Positions 32,271 to 39,242 of a stretch of 64,000 nucleotides of DNA are shown here, one piece after another. Positions within the stretch are counted from its first letter, which is position 1; each line of letters opens with the position of its first letter. Location of the stretch: the NCBI GenBank assembly GCA_031459615.1, contig JAVKIE010000001.1, forward strand, positions 186,001 to 250,000, given 5' to 3'. The notes beneath the pieces are model-generated. The model was given only the letters and a program-made list of their open reading frames with translations, was not told the origin of the DNA and searched no databases. This DNA is from Calidihabitans tengchongensis (GTDB lineage: Bacteria; Sysuimicrobiota; Sysuimicrobiia; Sysuimicrobiales; Kaftiobacteriaceae). A program made the translations under genes and the position numbers.

Positions 32271-32753
32271 ATGGCGGTGGCGCAGGTGACGGCCACGACG
32301 GTGATCCGGGCTCCCCTGCCCGACGTGTACCGCCAGGCCCAGGACGTGGAGGCGTTCCCGTCCTTCATGCCCGACCTGCAGTCGGTGCGGGTCCTGGAGC
32401 GGGACGGGCCCCGGACGGTGACCGAATGGGTGGGGACGGTTCAGGGCCGGCGGGTGCGGTGGGTGGAAGAGGATACCTGGGATGACGACGCCCACCGGTG
32501 CACCTTCCGCCAGCGGGAAGGGGATTTCACGCGCTATGAGGGCGTGTGGACGTTCGCGGCCGTGCCCGAGGGCACGCAGACCACGCTGACGGTGGACTTC
32601 GAACTGGACCTCCCCCTGGCCGGCCCGCTGCTGTCCACTCTGCTGCGGGTGCTGGTGCGGAAAAACGTGGAGAGCATGCTGGAGGCCCTCCGGCTCCGCC
32701 TGGAAGGAGGCGCCCGCGGGGCGCCCACATCACGCTCCCCGGGAGGTGGATGA
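32271..32753 (+). CDS. SRPBCC (COQ10/START-like) small-ligand-binding protein
   Basis: 160 residues from ATG 32271; a GTG directly before it is also possible. The START-like helix-grip pattern is TTVIRAPLPDVYRQAQDVEAF, PDLQSVRVLERDG, EGDFTRYEGVWTFAAVP and TLTVDFELDLPLAGPLLSTLL, then a C-terminal helix RKNVESMLEALRLRL. These proteins hold hydrophobic ligands such as quinones or lipids. The strong promoter suggests high expression. Its stop overlaps the start of a 47-residue membrane peptide, so the two are one unit. Confidence 0.8.
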   Translation: MAVAQVTATTVIRAPLPDVYRQAQDVEAFPSFMPDLQSVRVLERDGPRTVTEWVGTVQGRRVRWVEEDTWDDDAHRCTFRQREGDFTRYEGVWTFAAVPEGTQTTLTVDFELDLPLAGPLLSTLLRVLVRKNVESMLEALRLRLEGGARGAPTSRSPGGG

Positions 32754-32893
32754 TGCGCGCTGGGATGGACCGACTGGCCGCGGCTGTCCGCGCTCGCCTG
32801 CGCGACGAGCGCGGGCAGGACGTGATCGTCGTCCTGCTGATCATCTTCCTCATCTGGCTGCTGGTCACCGGCCGGCAGGTCGTCGTCCGGTAG
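32750..32893 (+). CDS. 47-residue single-pass membrane peptide
   Basis: Reads MMRAGMDRLAAAVRARL, then RDERGQD, then one hydrophobic helix VIVVLLIIFLIWLLVTG, and a basic tail RQVVVR. The ATG overlaps the SRPBCC stop (ATGA) and has GGGAGGTGG immediately before it; a second ATG at 32753 is possible. An amphipathic basic N-terminus plus one helix fits a membrane-associated regulator or anchor. I do not recognise a family. A strong terminator follows nine bases after the stop, so the two-gene transcript is well defined. Confidence 0.7.
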   Translation: MMRAGMDRLAAAVRARLRDERGQDVIVVLLIIFLIWLLVTGRQVVVR

Positions 32894-32901
32894 CGGCGCC
32901 C

Positions 32902-32936
32902 AGGCCTTAGGGAGTGGCCCTCCCTAAGGCCTTTGC
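32902..32936 (+). terminator. Rho-independent terminator after the SRPBCC-peptide unit
   Basis: AGGCCTTAGGGAG (32902-32914) and CTCCCTAAGGCCT (32920-32932) form a perfect 13-base stem with a five-base loop. TTG follows. The T-run is short, but the stem is AT-containing and isolated, which is unusual in this GC-rich sequence. Confidence 0.8.
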
Positions 32937-33006
32937 GTGCCCGCGGGCGGGCAGAATGTCCGGGGGAGAAGCCGACGGACTCACGGCGGACACTATAGGA
33001 GATACG

Positions 33007-34125
33007 ATGCAGCCATCATCGACGCGCGCCCGGACCATCCCGCTGGCCCGCCCGCTGATCTCCGAGGAGGATCGCCGTCGGGTCCTGGAGGTGCTGGAGT
33101 CGGGTCAGCTGGTGGCCGGACGCCAGGTGGCCGAATTCGAGCAGGCCTTCGCCCGCTACCTGGGGGTCCGGGAGGCGGTGGCCACCTCCTCGGGCACGGC
33201 GGCCCTGCAGGTGGCGCTGCAGGCGTGCGGCATCGGCCCGGGGGACGTGGTGGTCACCACCCCCTTCACCTTTGCCGCCACCAGCAACGCCGTCCTGCAC
33301 GCGGGCGCCCGGCCCGTGTTCGCGGACGTGGACGCTTGCACGGGCAACCTGGACCCTCAGGCCGTGGAGGAGGCGGTGCGACGCCACCGGGCCCGGGCCA
33401 TCCTGTGCGTGCACCTGTACGGGATGCCCTGCGAGATGGACGCCCTGGTGGAGGTCGCCGCCCGCCATGGCGCCCTGCTGGTGGAGGACTGCGCCCAGGC
33501 CCACGGGGCCCGCTACCGGGGACGCCCGGTGGGAACCTTTGGGGCCGCGGCGATCTTCAGTTTCTACCCCAGCAAGAACATGACCACCGGCGAGGGCGGG
33601 ATGGTGGTGACCGACGACCCCCGGGTGGCCGCCCGGGCGCGGCTGCTGGTCAACGTGGGCCAGCGGCCCGGACACGACTACGTCTACGAGGAAGTCGGGC
33701 ACAACTTCCGCATGACCGACATCGCCGCCGCGCTGGGCATCGGGCAGCTGCAGCACCTGGACGCGTGGAACGCGCGCCGCCGGGAGCACGCCCGCCGCTA
33801 CACGGCCGCGTTTGCGTCCCTGGAATGGGTGGTGCCTCCCCCGGAGCCGCCGGAGGTCGTGCCCGCGTATAACACCTACACGGTGCGCGTGCCGCGCGAC
33901 CGCCCGCGCCTGATGGACGCCCTGCGGGCGGCCCAGATTGCCTGCCGGGTCTACTACCCGTCGCTGATCCCCCACTCGCCGGCCTACCGGCGGCTGGGAC
34001 TGGGCGGGGAGTTCCCCGCGGCCGAGCGGCTGACGGGCGAGGTGCTGTCGCTGCCGGTGCACCCGGCACTGGAGCCCGACGATGTGGAGCGGGTCATCGC
34101 GGTGGTGACCGGGGTGCGGCCGTGA
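33007..34125 (+). CDS. DegT/DnrJ/EryC1 family sugar aminotransferase
   Basis: 372 residues from ATG 33007, with AGGAGA five bases upstream. PLP aminotransferase: the catalytic Lys190 is in IFSFYPSKNMTTGEGGMV, and VVTTPFTFAATSNAVLHAGA, VEDCAQAHGARYRG and VGHNFRMTDIAAALGIGQL are the family blocks. It adds an amino group to a keto sugar attached to a nucleotide. The Gfo/Idh dehydrogenase encoded 13 bases downstream would supply the keto sugar. A UDP-GlcNAc 3-keto substrate, as for GnnB/WbpE, is the closest precedent but is inferred. Confidence 0.88.
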   Translation: MQPSSTRARTIPLARPLISEEDRRRVLEVLESGQLVAGRQVAEFEQAFARYLGVREAVATSSGTAALQVALQACGIGPGDVVVTTPFTFAATSNAVLHAGARPVFADVDACTGNLDPQAVEEAVRRHRARAILCVHLYGMPCEMDALVEVAARHGALLVEDCAQAHGARYRGRPVGTFGAAAIFSFYPSKNMTTGEGGMVVTDDPRVAARARLLVNVGQRPGHDYVYEEVGHNFRMTDIAAALGIGQLQHLDAWNARRREHARRYTAAFASLEWVVPPPEPPEVVPAYNTYTVRVPRDRPRLMDALRAAQIACRVYYPSLIPHSPAYRRLGLGGEFPAAERLTGEVLSLPVHPALEPDDVERVIAVVTGVRP

Positions 34126-34138
34126 GGAGGGACCGGGC

Positions 34139-35074
34139 GTGAGCCGTCGGATTCGGGTGGCCGTGGTGGGGCTGGGCCAGTGGGGACGCCACCACGCCCG
34201 CATCTACGCCGGGCTGCCCGAGGCGGAGCTGGCGGCCGTGGTGGACGTGAACGCTGGGGAGATGCGCGCCGTGGCCCAGCGCTACCGCACGGCCGGCTAC
34301 ACCGACTATCGCGACGTCCTGGGCCGGGTGGACGCCGTCAGCGTGGTGGTGCCCACCCACCTCCACTACGAGGTGGCGCGGGCGTTTCTGGAGTCGGGCG
34401 CCCACGTCCTCGTCGAGAAGCCCATGACCGGCACCCTCCCGGAGGCCACCGCGCTGGTGGATCTGGCCCGGCGCACGGGGCGCCTTCTGGCCGTGGGCCA
34501 CGTGGAACGCTTCAAGCCCGCGGTCCGCCGCCTGGCCGACCTGGCGCGGGAGCCGCTGTTCATCCAGGCCCGGCGGGTCCGCCCCTACGATCGGTCCCGG
34601 ACCATGGACGTGGGCGTGGTCATGGACCTGATGATTCACGACATCGACATCGCCCTGGCGCTGGCCGGCAGCCGCCCCGTGCAGCTGGGCGGCCTGGCCG
34701 TGCGGGTGCACAACAGCCACGAAGACCTGGCGGTGGCCCACCTGACCCTGGCCTCAGGCTGCCGGGTGTGGTTGATGGCCAGCCGGGTCTCGGCCCACAA
34801 GGCGTCCGAGATCGAGGTGGTCACCCCCGACCGGGTGGTGCGCCTGGACTACCTGCGGCAGCGCCTGTCCGTGCACCGGTTCACCGGCGAGGTGGAGGAG
34901 CACGAGGAGCTGCACGGGGAGGAGCCGCTGCGCGCGGAGCTGGCGCACTTTGTGGCGTGCGTGGCGGGCCGGGAGCAGCCTCTGGTCACCGGCGAAGACG
35001 GCCGGCAGGCCCTGGAGGTGGCGCTGGCGCTGCTGGCCCAGATGACCACCGTGACCGCCCCCGTCCGGGTGTAG
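34139..35074 (+). CDS. Gfo/Idh/MocA family sugar dehydrogenase
   Basis: 311 residues, GTG start. The Rossmann domain is VAVVGLGQWGRHHARIYAGL, and VLVEKPMTGTLPEATALVDL has the catalytic Lys of the EKP motif. GVVMDLMIHDIDIALALAGS holds the conserved His/Asp, followed by the beta-sheet substrate domain. Oxidises a sugar hydroxyl with NAD(P). Length and partner gene resemble the UDP-GlcNAc 3-dehydrogenase GnnA and its aminotransferase GnnB, which lead to a 2,3-diamino sugar. No acyltransferase or lipid A gene follows in the window, so the end product is open. Confidence 0.86.
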   Translation: MSRRIRVAVVGLGQWGRHHARIYAGLPEAELAAVVDVNAGEMRAVAQRYRTAGYTDYRDVLGRVDAVSVVVPTHLHYEVARAFLESGAHVLVEKPMTGTLPEATALVDLARRTGRLLAVGHVERFKPAVRRLADLAREPLFIQARRVRPYDRSRTMDVGVVMDLMIHDIDIALALAGSRPVQLGGLAVRVHNSHEDLAVAHLTLASGCRVWLMASRVSAHKASEIEVVTPDRVVRLDYLRQRLSVHRFTGEVEEHEELHGEEPLRAELAHFVACVAGREQPLVTGEDGRQALEVALALLAQMTTVTAPVRV

Positions 35075-35115
35075 GCCGGGCGGTCCCGGCCTGCCGGCCC
35101 GCGTCGCCCACATCC

Positions 35116-35508
35116 GTGACCTGGCACACCGTTTCCGTCCGATCCCGCCGCCGGGTGGAGGTCATCGACATCACCGAGGCCGTGGCCGCGGCGTGCGGCG
35201 CCGGGGCGTCGGGTCTGGCCGTGGTGGTCTGCCCGCACACCACCGCGGCCGTCTGCGTGAACGAGGCCGAACCGCACCTGCTGGCCGACCTGGAGCGATG
35301 GCTGGAGCGGATGGTGCCCGCCGCAGCCGAGTACGCCCACAACCGCATCGACGACAACGCCGACGCACACCTGCGGGCCCTCCTGCTGGGCCACTGCGTG
35401 TGTGTGCCGGTGGACGGCGGGCTGCAGCTGGGGCGCTGGCAGCGCATCCTGTTCGTGGAACTGGACGGGCCTCGCCAGCGGCAGGTGCGGGTTGCCGTGG
35501 TGGGGTGA
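35116..35508 (+). CDS. YjbQ/UPF0047 family protein
   Basis: 130 residues, GTG start; no clear ribosome site. Conserved blocks are VVVCPHTTAAVCVNEAEPHL and HNRIDDNADAHLRALLLGHC, then VPVDGGLQLGRWQRILFVEL and DGPRQRQVRV at the end. This is the whole small family fold. Members have weak thiamine-phosphate-synthase activity in vitro and bind metal; the physiological role is unknown. Its position upstream of the vitamin block (FMN and TPP riboswitches) is suggestive, but it is not under either riboswitch. Confidence 0.88.
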   Translation: MTWHTVSVRSRRRVEVIDITEAVAAACGAGASGLAVVVCPHTTAAVCVNEAEPHLLADLERWLERMVPAAAEYAHNRIDDNADAHLRALLLGHCVCVPVDGGLQLGRWQRILFVELDGPRQRQVRVAVVG

Positions 35509-35542
35509 TCGGGCGCCGGGGCGTCGGGCAGGGACATGGCCC

Positions 35543-35782
35543 CTACGGATGGACCACCACGCAGGTCACCACCCGGCGCACGCCCTCGATCCGCTGGACC
35601 GCCGCGGCCACCGCAGGGAACCCCCGGGTCTCCTCCTGTTCGGCCACCGCGATCACGTCGAACTCTCCCATGGTGACGTGGGCCTCCACCACGCCGGGGA
35701 CGGTGCGGACCTGGCGGGCCACCGCCGCGGGGGTGCTGCGGTCCAGGGCGATGAGCAGGAAGGCGACTTCGGCCACGGCCAC
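35543..35782 (-). CDS. Lone RAM (Lrp/AsnC ligand-binding) domain protein
   Basis: 79 residues from GTG 35782; GTG 35776 is equally possible. VAEVAFLLIALDRSTPAAV, VPGVVEAHVTMGEFDVIAV and IEGVRRVVTCVVV give the beta-alpha-beta-beta-alpha-beta RAM fold. There is no DNA-binding helix-turn-helix. Such stand-alone RAM proteins form rings and may bind amino acids or modulate Lrp relatives. It is read away from the FMN-riboswitch promoter. A longer frame reaching 35860 would run through that promoter and is less likely. Confidence 0.75.
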   Translation of the reverse strand: MAVAEVAFLLIALDRSTPAAVARQVRTVPGVVEAHVTMGEFDVIAVAEQEETRGFPAVAAAVQRIEGVRRVVTCVVVHP

Positions 35783-35817
35783 TGTGTTCGGACGGCGCGG
35801 GGACCTCTCCTGCGCCG

Positions 35818-35846
35818 TTGACACCCCGGCCGCGGGGGAGTAGCAT
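35818..35846 (+). promoter_or_regulatory. Promoter of the FMN-riboswitch operon
   Basis: TTGACA at 35818-35823, 17-base spacer, TAGCAT at 35841-35846. The predicted start near 35853 is 14 bases before the riboswitch P1 stem. The TPP operon promoter has the same TAGCAT -10. Confidence 0.75.
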
Positions 35847-35866
35847 GGGCGCGGAAGCACCGAAGT

Positions 35867-36027
35867 CCCGCAGCCTTACGGGGCAGGGTGACTCCGCGGT
35901 CGGCCTGGCCGGCGGCGGGGAATTCCCGATCGGCGGTGACAGCCCGTGAGGCGCGGCTCCGGCCGCGCCGTGGCCCGGTGAAATTCCGGGGCCGACGGTA
36001 CAGTCCGTATGAGGTGAAGGCTGCGGG
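35867..36027 (+). promoter_or_regulatory. FMN riboswitch (RFN element)
   Basis: P1 is CCCGCAGCCTT (35867-35877) paired with AAGGCTGCGGG (36017-36027). Between them are the conserved RFN strings ACGGGGCAGGGTGA, ATTCCCGATCGGCGGTGACA, GCCCGTGAG, CCGGTGAAATTCCGG and GGCCGACGGTACAGTC with GTATGA. P2 to P6 can all be drawn. It binds FMN. The terminator at 36050-36078 follows directly, so high FMN should stop transcription of the transporter gene. Confidence 0.97.
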
Positions 36028-36049
36028 ATCCGGCGCCTGAGTGCCCCCA

Positions 36050-36078
36050 GGACGCCCGCGTTCGGGGCGTCCTTTTGA
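36050..36078 (+). terminator. Terminator of the FMN riboswitch expression platform
   Basis: GGACGCCC (36050-36057) pairs with GGGCGTCC (36065-36072) over a seven-base loop, followed by TTTTGATTT. It ends about 30 bases before the RibU-like start. Confidence 0.9.
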
Positions 36079-36108
36079 TTTGGGCGCCATACCAGGGAGG
36101 GGAAAAAG

Positions 36109-36624
36109 ATGTCCACCCGCCAGATTGCGCGTGGGGCGCTGCTCATTGCCCTGGTGGCGGCCGCGACGCTGGCCGTCCGCATCCCCGTGCCCGCCACGCA
36201 GGGCTACATCAACCTGGGAGACTCCATGGTGTACGTGTCGGCCCTGCTGTTCGGACCGCTGGCGGGGGCGCTGGCCGGCGGGGTGGGCTCGGCGCTGGCC
36301 GACGTGATCGGAGGCTACGTCCGCTTCGCCCCCTTCACGCTGGTCATCAAGGGCCTGGAAGGCCTGGTGGTGGGCTGGCTGGCCCGGCGTCTGGCGGGCC
36401 GGCTGGCGTCCGCCGCCGACCTGGCCGGCGCCGCGGCCGCCGTGGTGGCGGGCGGGACGCTGATGGTCGCGGGGTATTTCGTGACGGAGGCGTATGTGAT
36501 GGGCCTGGGCTCCGCTGCCGCCGCCGCGGAGGTCCCGGGCAACGTCTTCCAGGTGGTCGGCGGTCTGGTGGCGGCCCTGCCGGTGTCGGTGGCCCTGCGC
36601 CGGCTGGTCACCTCCACGCCCTGA
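36109..36624 (+). CDS. ribU: ECF transporter S component, RibU-like riboflavin uptake
   Basis: 171 residues, about five to six hydrophobic helices. QIARGALLIALVAAATLAV opens the protein, then INLGDSMVYVSALLFGPLAG and a GGVGSALADVIGGYVRFAPFTLV block of the ECF-ribofla_trS family. The FMN riboswitch upstream is the main reason to assign riboflavin. S components share an ATPase and EcfT module, which is not in the window. SD GGGAGGGGAAAAAG precedes the ATG. The AIR-synthase-like gene follows 11 bases later in the same transcript. Confidence 0.85.
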   Translation: MSTRQIARGALLIALVAAATLAVRIPVPATQGYINLGDSMVYVSALLFGPLAGALAGGVGSALADVIGGYVRFAPFTLVIKGLEGLVVGWLARRLAGRLASAADLAGAAAAVVAGGTLMVAGYFVTEAYVMGLGSAAAAAEVPGNVFQVVGGLVAALPVSVALRRLVTSTP

Positions 36625-36635
36625 GACCCCTCGGG

Positions 36636-37679
36636 ATGGCACCTCCACCTCCGGACGACGCCCGGCGGGAGTCGGGCGCCGCCCCGCTGCGGCCGGGCAA
36701 GATCCCTCCCGACCTGCTGCAACGGGTGGTCTTCGCCCACCTGGGCGCCCGCCGGCCCGAGGTTCTGGTGCGGGCCGGCATCGGCCGCGACTGCGCCGCG
36801 GTGGATCTCGGCGAGGCGGCCTGCGTGGTGACCTGCGATCCCATCACCGCCGCCTCCCATCACCTGGGCCGGCTGGCGGTGCACGTGGCCTGCAACGACC
36901 TCGCCACCACCGGAGCCGAGCCGGTGGCCCTGCTGCTGACCCTGCTCCTGCGCGAGGGGACCACGCCCGAGGATCTGGAGGCCATCGTCGCCGAGGCCGG
37001 CCGGACGGCGGCGACTCTCGGGGTGGAGATCGTCGGGGGCCACACCGAGGTGACACCCGGCATCGACCGCACCCTGGCCGTGGTCACCGCACTCGGCCGG
37101 GCCCCACGCGGGGCGGTGCTGGCAGCAGGGGCCCGGCCGCACGACGCGGTCATCCTGACCAAAGGCGCCGCCATCGAGGGGACCGCCATCCTCGCCGCGG
37201 ACCTGGCCGAGCGCCTGCGCCCGGTCCTGGGCGAGGAGGGTCTGGCCCGGGCCCGAGCGTTCATCGAGCGCATCAGTGTGGTGCCCGAGGGCCTCATCGC
37301 CGCGCGCGCCGGAGCCTCCGCCCTGCACGACGTGACCGAAGGCGGAGTGCTGGCGGGCGCGTGGGAGCTGGCCGAGGCCAGCGGGCGGGGGATCGTCCTG
37401 CGGGCGGATGACGTGCCGGTCCTGCCGGAGACCCAGGCCATCTGCCACGCCCTGGATCTCGACCCCCTGGCGCTGATCGGCAGCGGGGCGATGCTCATCT
37501 GCACCTCCGACCCCCGCGGGATGCTCCGCGCCCTGGCCGAGGAGGGCATCCCCGCCGCCGAGGTGGGGGTCATCACCGACGGTGATCGGGTGGTGGTGCG
37601 CGGCGGCCGCGCCCGGCCCCTGGTGCCTCCCGAGCGCGATGAGATCTACAGGGTCTTTGAACCTCCTGCGGGGGCCTGA
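36636..37679 (+). CDS. AIR-synthase-fold protein (HypE/ThiL/PurM relative)
   Basis: 347 residues. The ATP-binding N-half has VRAGIGRDCAAVDLGEAACV, VVTCDPITAASHHLGRLAVH and VACNDLATTGAEPVALLLTL. Then come IVGGHTEVTPGIDRTLAVVT and the C-half with LHDVTEGGVLAGAWELAEAS and LIGSGAMLICTS. The ND motif and GGHTE are those of the HypE/SelD/PurM/ThiL superfamily. It is clearly not PurM or SelD; the HypE C-terminal Cys tail is absent. It lies between the FMN and TPP switches. A role in cofactor or vitamin metabolism is plausible, but the substrate is unknown. Confidence 0.75.
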   Translation: MAPPPPDDARRESGAAPLRPGKIPPDLLQRVVFAHLGARRPEVLVRAGIGRDCAAVDLGEAACVVTCDPITAASHHLGRLAVHVACNDLATTGAEPVALLLTLLLREGTTPEDLEAIVAEAGRTAATLGVEIVGGHTEVTPGIDRTLAVVTALGRAPRGAVLAAGARPHDAVILTKGAAIEGTAILAADLAERLRPVLGEEGLARARAFIERISVVPEGLIAARAGASALHDVTEGGVLAGAWELAEASGRGIVLRADDVPVLPETQAICHALDLDPLALIGSGAMLICTSDPRGMLRALAEEGIPAAEVGVITDGDRVVVRGGRARPLVPPERDEIYRVFEPPAGA

Positions 37680-37686
37680 GCCGCCC

Positions 37687-37715
37687 TTGCGCCGGACGGC
37701 CGGGCCGTCTAGCAT
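37687..37715 (+). promoter_or_regulatory. Promoter of the TPP-riboswitch operon
   Basis: TTGCGC at 37687-37692, 17-base spacer, TAGCAT at 37710-37715. It begins seven bases after the stop of the AIR-synthase-like gene, so thiT is transcribed on its own as well as by any read-through. Confidence 0.6.
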
Positions 37716-37733
37716 GGACTGCGGAACCACATA

Positions 37734-37863
37734 GTCTTGGGGGAGCTCGGGGGAAACCGGGCTGAGAGTACGCCCTGCCGGGTCCGCGCCGGCCGACGAC
37801 GGTGCGGGACCGGCCCCGGCGTTGACCCGTCGGACCCGATCCAGGTAATACTGGCGTGGGGAC
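37734..37863 (+). promoter_or_regulatory. TPP riboswitch (THI element)
   Basis: P1 GTCTT (37734-37738) pairs with GGGAC (37859-37863). The conserved pyrimidine-sensor string GGGCTGAGAGTACGCCC and the pyrophosphate-sensor strings GACCCGTCGGACCCGATC and CCAGGTAATACTGGCG are present. An extra variable hairpin (P3 extension) spans about 37775-37822. Binding of TPP should favour the terminator at 37878-37911. Confidence 0.97.
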
Positions 37864-37877
37864 ACAGGGAGAACGGG

Positions 37878-37911
37878 CCGCCAGCCTGGTTCGGCTGGCG
37901 GTTATCGTTTT
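37878..37911 (+). terminator. Terminator of the TPP riboswitch expression platform
   Basis: CCGCCAGCC (37878-37886), loop TGGTTC, GGCTGGCGG (37893-37901), then TTATCGTTTT. Perfect nine-base stem with a broken T-run, 30 bases before the thiT ATG. Confidence 0.9.
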
Positions 37912-37941
37912 CCGGGCTCCCCCGGCGGGGAGGGAGAGGTC

Positions 37942-38481
37942 ATGACAGGGAGTCGCACGTGGTCGCCCCGGCTGGTGGCGGAGATGGGAATCGCCGTCGC
38001 CCTGGCTGCGGTTCTGCACCTGGTGAAGCTGTGGGAGATGCCCCAGGGGGGATCGATCACTCTGGGGACGATGGTGCCCCTGTTCCTCATCTCGCTGCGG
38101 CGTGGCCCGGTGGTGGGTGCCGTGACCGGTGCCGTCTACGGGCTGCTGGAGGGGTGGATCATCAGCGGCGGGCGGTTCTTCTACCATCCCGTGCAGGTGA
38201 TCCTGGACTACCCGCTGGCGTTCGGCGTGCTGGCCCTGGCCGGGTTCTTCCCCCGCTACCCCGCCTTCGGGGTGACGCTGGGCGCCCTGGCGCGCTACGC
38301 GTCCCACGTGGTCTCGGGGGTCGTCTTCTTCGCCCAGTACGCTCCGCAGGGGCAGCCGGTGTGGCTGTACTCGCTGGGGTACAACGCCACCTACCTGGGG
38401 CCGGACTTCGCCGTGGCCATCCTGCTCACCCTGCTGGTCTGGGAGCGCCTGTCCCGGCTGTCCCCGCAGGCGGCAGCCTGA
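37942..38481 (+). CDS. thiT: Thiamine ECF transporter S component
   Basis: 179 residues, six hydrophobic helices. The ThiT signature includes EMGIAVALAAVLHLVKLWEM, PQGGSITLGTMVPLFLISLR (substrate loop), GVLALAGFF, and RYASHVVSGVVFFAQYAP with WLYSLGYNATYLGPDF near the end, containing the aromatic residues that stack on thiamine. SD GGGAGGGAGAGGTC precedes the ATG. Under the TPP riboswitch. The gene after it would turn imported thiamine into TPP. Confidence 0.94.
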   Translation: MTGSRTWSPRLVAEMGIAVALAAVLHLVKLWEMPQGGSITLGTMVPLFLISLRRGPVVGAVTGAVYGLLEGWIISGGRFFYHPVQVILDYPLAFGVLALAGFFPRYPAFGVTLGALARYASHVVSGVVFFAQYAPQGQPVWLYSLGYNATYLGPDFAVAILLTLLVWERLSRLSPQAAA

Positions 38482-38494
38482 GGCGCCCCCGGTC

Positions 38495-39232
38495 GTGCGG
38501 CGACGTGCCGGAGACCCCGTCGAACGCGCGCCGCGTTCCCGCGCCCGCCGTCCCGCGTATGCGGTGGTGGTGGCCGGCGGGCCGGACGGCCCGGCCTGGT
38601 GGCCCTCCCTGGTCGACCGCGCAGATCTGGTCATCTGCGCCGATGGGGGGGTGGACGCGGCGCGCGCGCGGGGCCGCGTGCCCCACCTCGTGATCGGAGA
38701 CTTCGACTCGGCGTCCTCCGGGGCCCTGGCCTGGGCCCGCCGCCGGGGAGCGCGTCTGGTGCGGTATCCGCGGGACAAGGACGCCACCGACACCGAGCTG
38801 GCCCTGGCGCATGCCCTGGCGGCGGGGGCGCGGCGAGTGGACATCCTCGGCGCGCTGGACGGCCGGGTGGATCACGCGCTGGCCAACGTGGGCCTGCTCC
38901 TGGTGGCCGCCCGCCGCCGCTGTCGCGCCCGACTGGTGCGGGAGCGGACGGAGGTGTTCCTGGCCCGGGGCGCCACCCCGATCCCCGGGCGGGCCGGCGA
39001 CCTCGTGTCGCTGCTCCCGCTGTTCGGCCCCGCGTCGGGAATCACCACCCGCGGCCTGCGGTACGGATTGCGGGGCGGCCGCCTGTCTGCCGGGTCCACG
39101 CGGGGAGTCAGCAACGTGGTGGTGCGGCCCCCGGCCGCGGTGACGGTGCGGCGGGGACGGCTGCTGGTGGTCGTCACGCACCGGCGCCGGCCGGCGGATG
39201 CCGGGAGGGCGTCTGCGGGCTCCCGTGTATAA
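38495..39232 (+). CDS. Thiamine pyrophosphokinase
   Basis: 245 residues, GTG start. YAVVVAGGPDGPAWWPSL, VICADGGVDAARARG, PHLVIGDFDSASSGALAWAR, RYPRDKDATDTELALAHALA and ILGALDGRVDHALANVGLLL are the TPK catalytic blocks (GDFDS and DKDxTD bind Mg-ATP). The C-terminal thiamine-binding half ends TRGVSNVVV. It makes TPP directly from thiamine and ATP, so the ThiT-TPK pair forms a complete salvage route. Its last bases contain the hslO promoter. Gene names tnr3, thiN and tpk are all in use, so none is given. Confidence 0.92.
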   Translation: MRRRAGDPVERAPRSRARRPAYAVVVAGGPDGPAWWPSLVDRADLVICADGGVDAARARGRVPHLVIGDFDSASSGALAWARRRGARLVRYPRDKDATDTELALAHALAAGARRVDILGALDGRVDHALANVGLLLVAARRRCRARLVRERTEVFLARGATPIPGRAGDLVSLLPLFGPASGITTRGLRYGLRGGRLSAGSTRGVSNVVVRPPAAVTVRRGRLLVVVTHRRRPADAGRASAGSRV

Positions 39233-39233
39233 T
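39228..39233 (+). promoter_or_regulatory. -10 element of hslO
   Basis: Perfect TATAAT overlapping the stop of the TPK gene, nine bases before the hslO ATG at 39243. The predicted transcript starts around 39240. No convincing -35 is visible. Confidence 0.6.
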
Positions 39234-39242
39234 GAGGGCACG

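Noticed and set aside
35543..35860. Longer start at 35860 for the RAM-domain gene
   Set aside because: It would run through the riboswitch operon promoter, and the extra 26 residues are not like the family.
36636..37679. Thiamine-monophosphate kinase (ThiL) for the AIR-synthase-like protein
   Set aside because: It is in the FMN-controlled unit, and the thiamine unit already has a pyrophosphokinase that bypasses thiamine monophosphate. Motifs are closer to HypE-like proteins.
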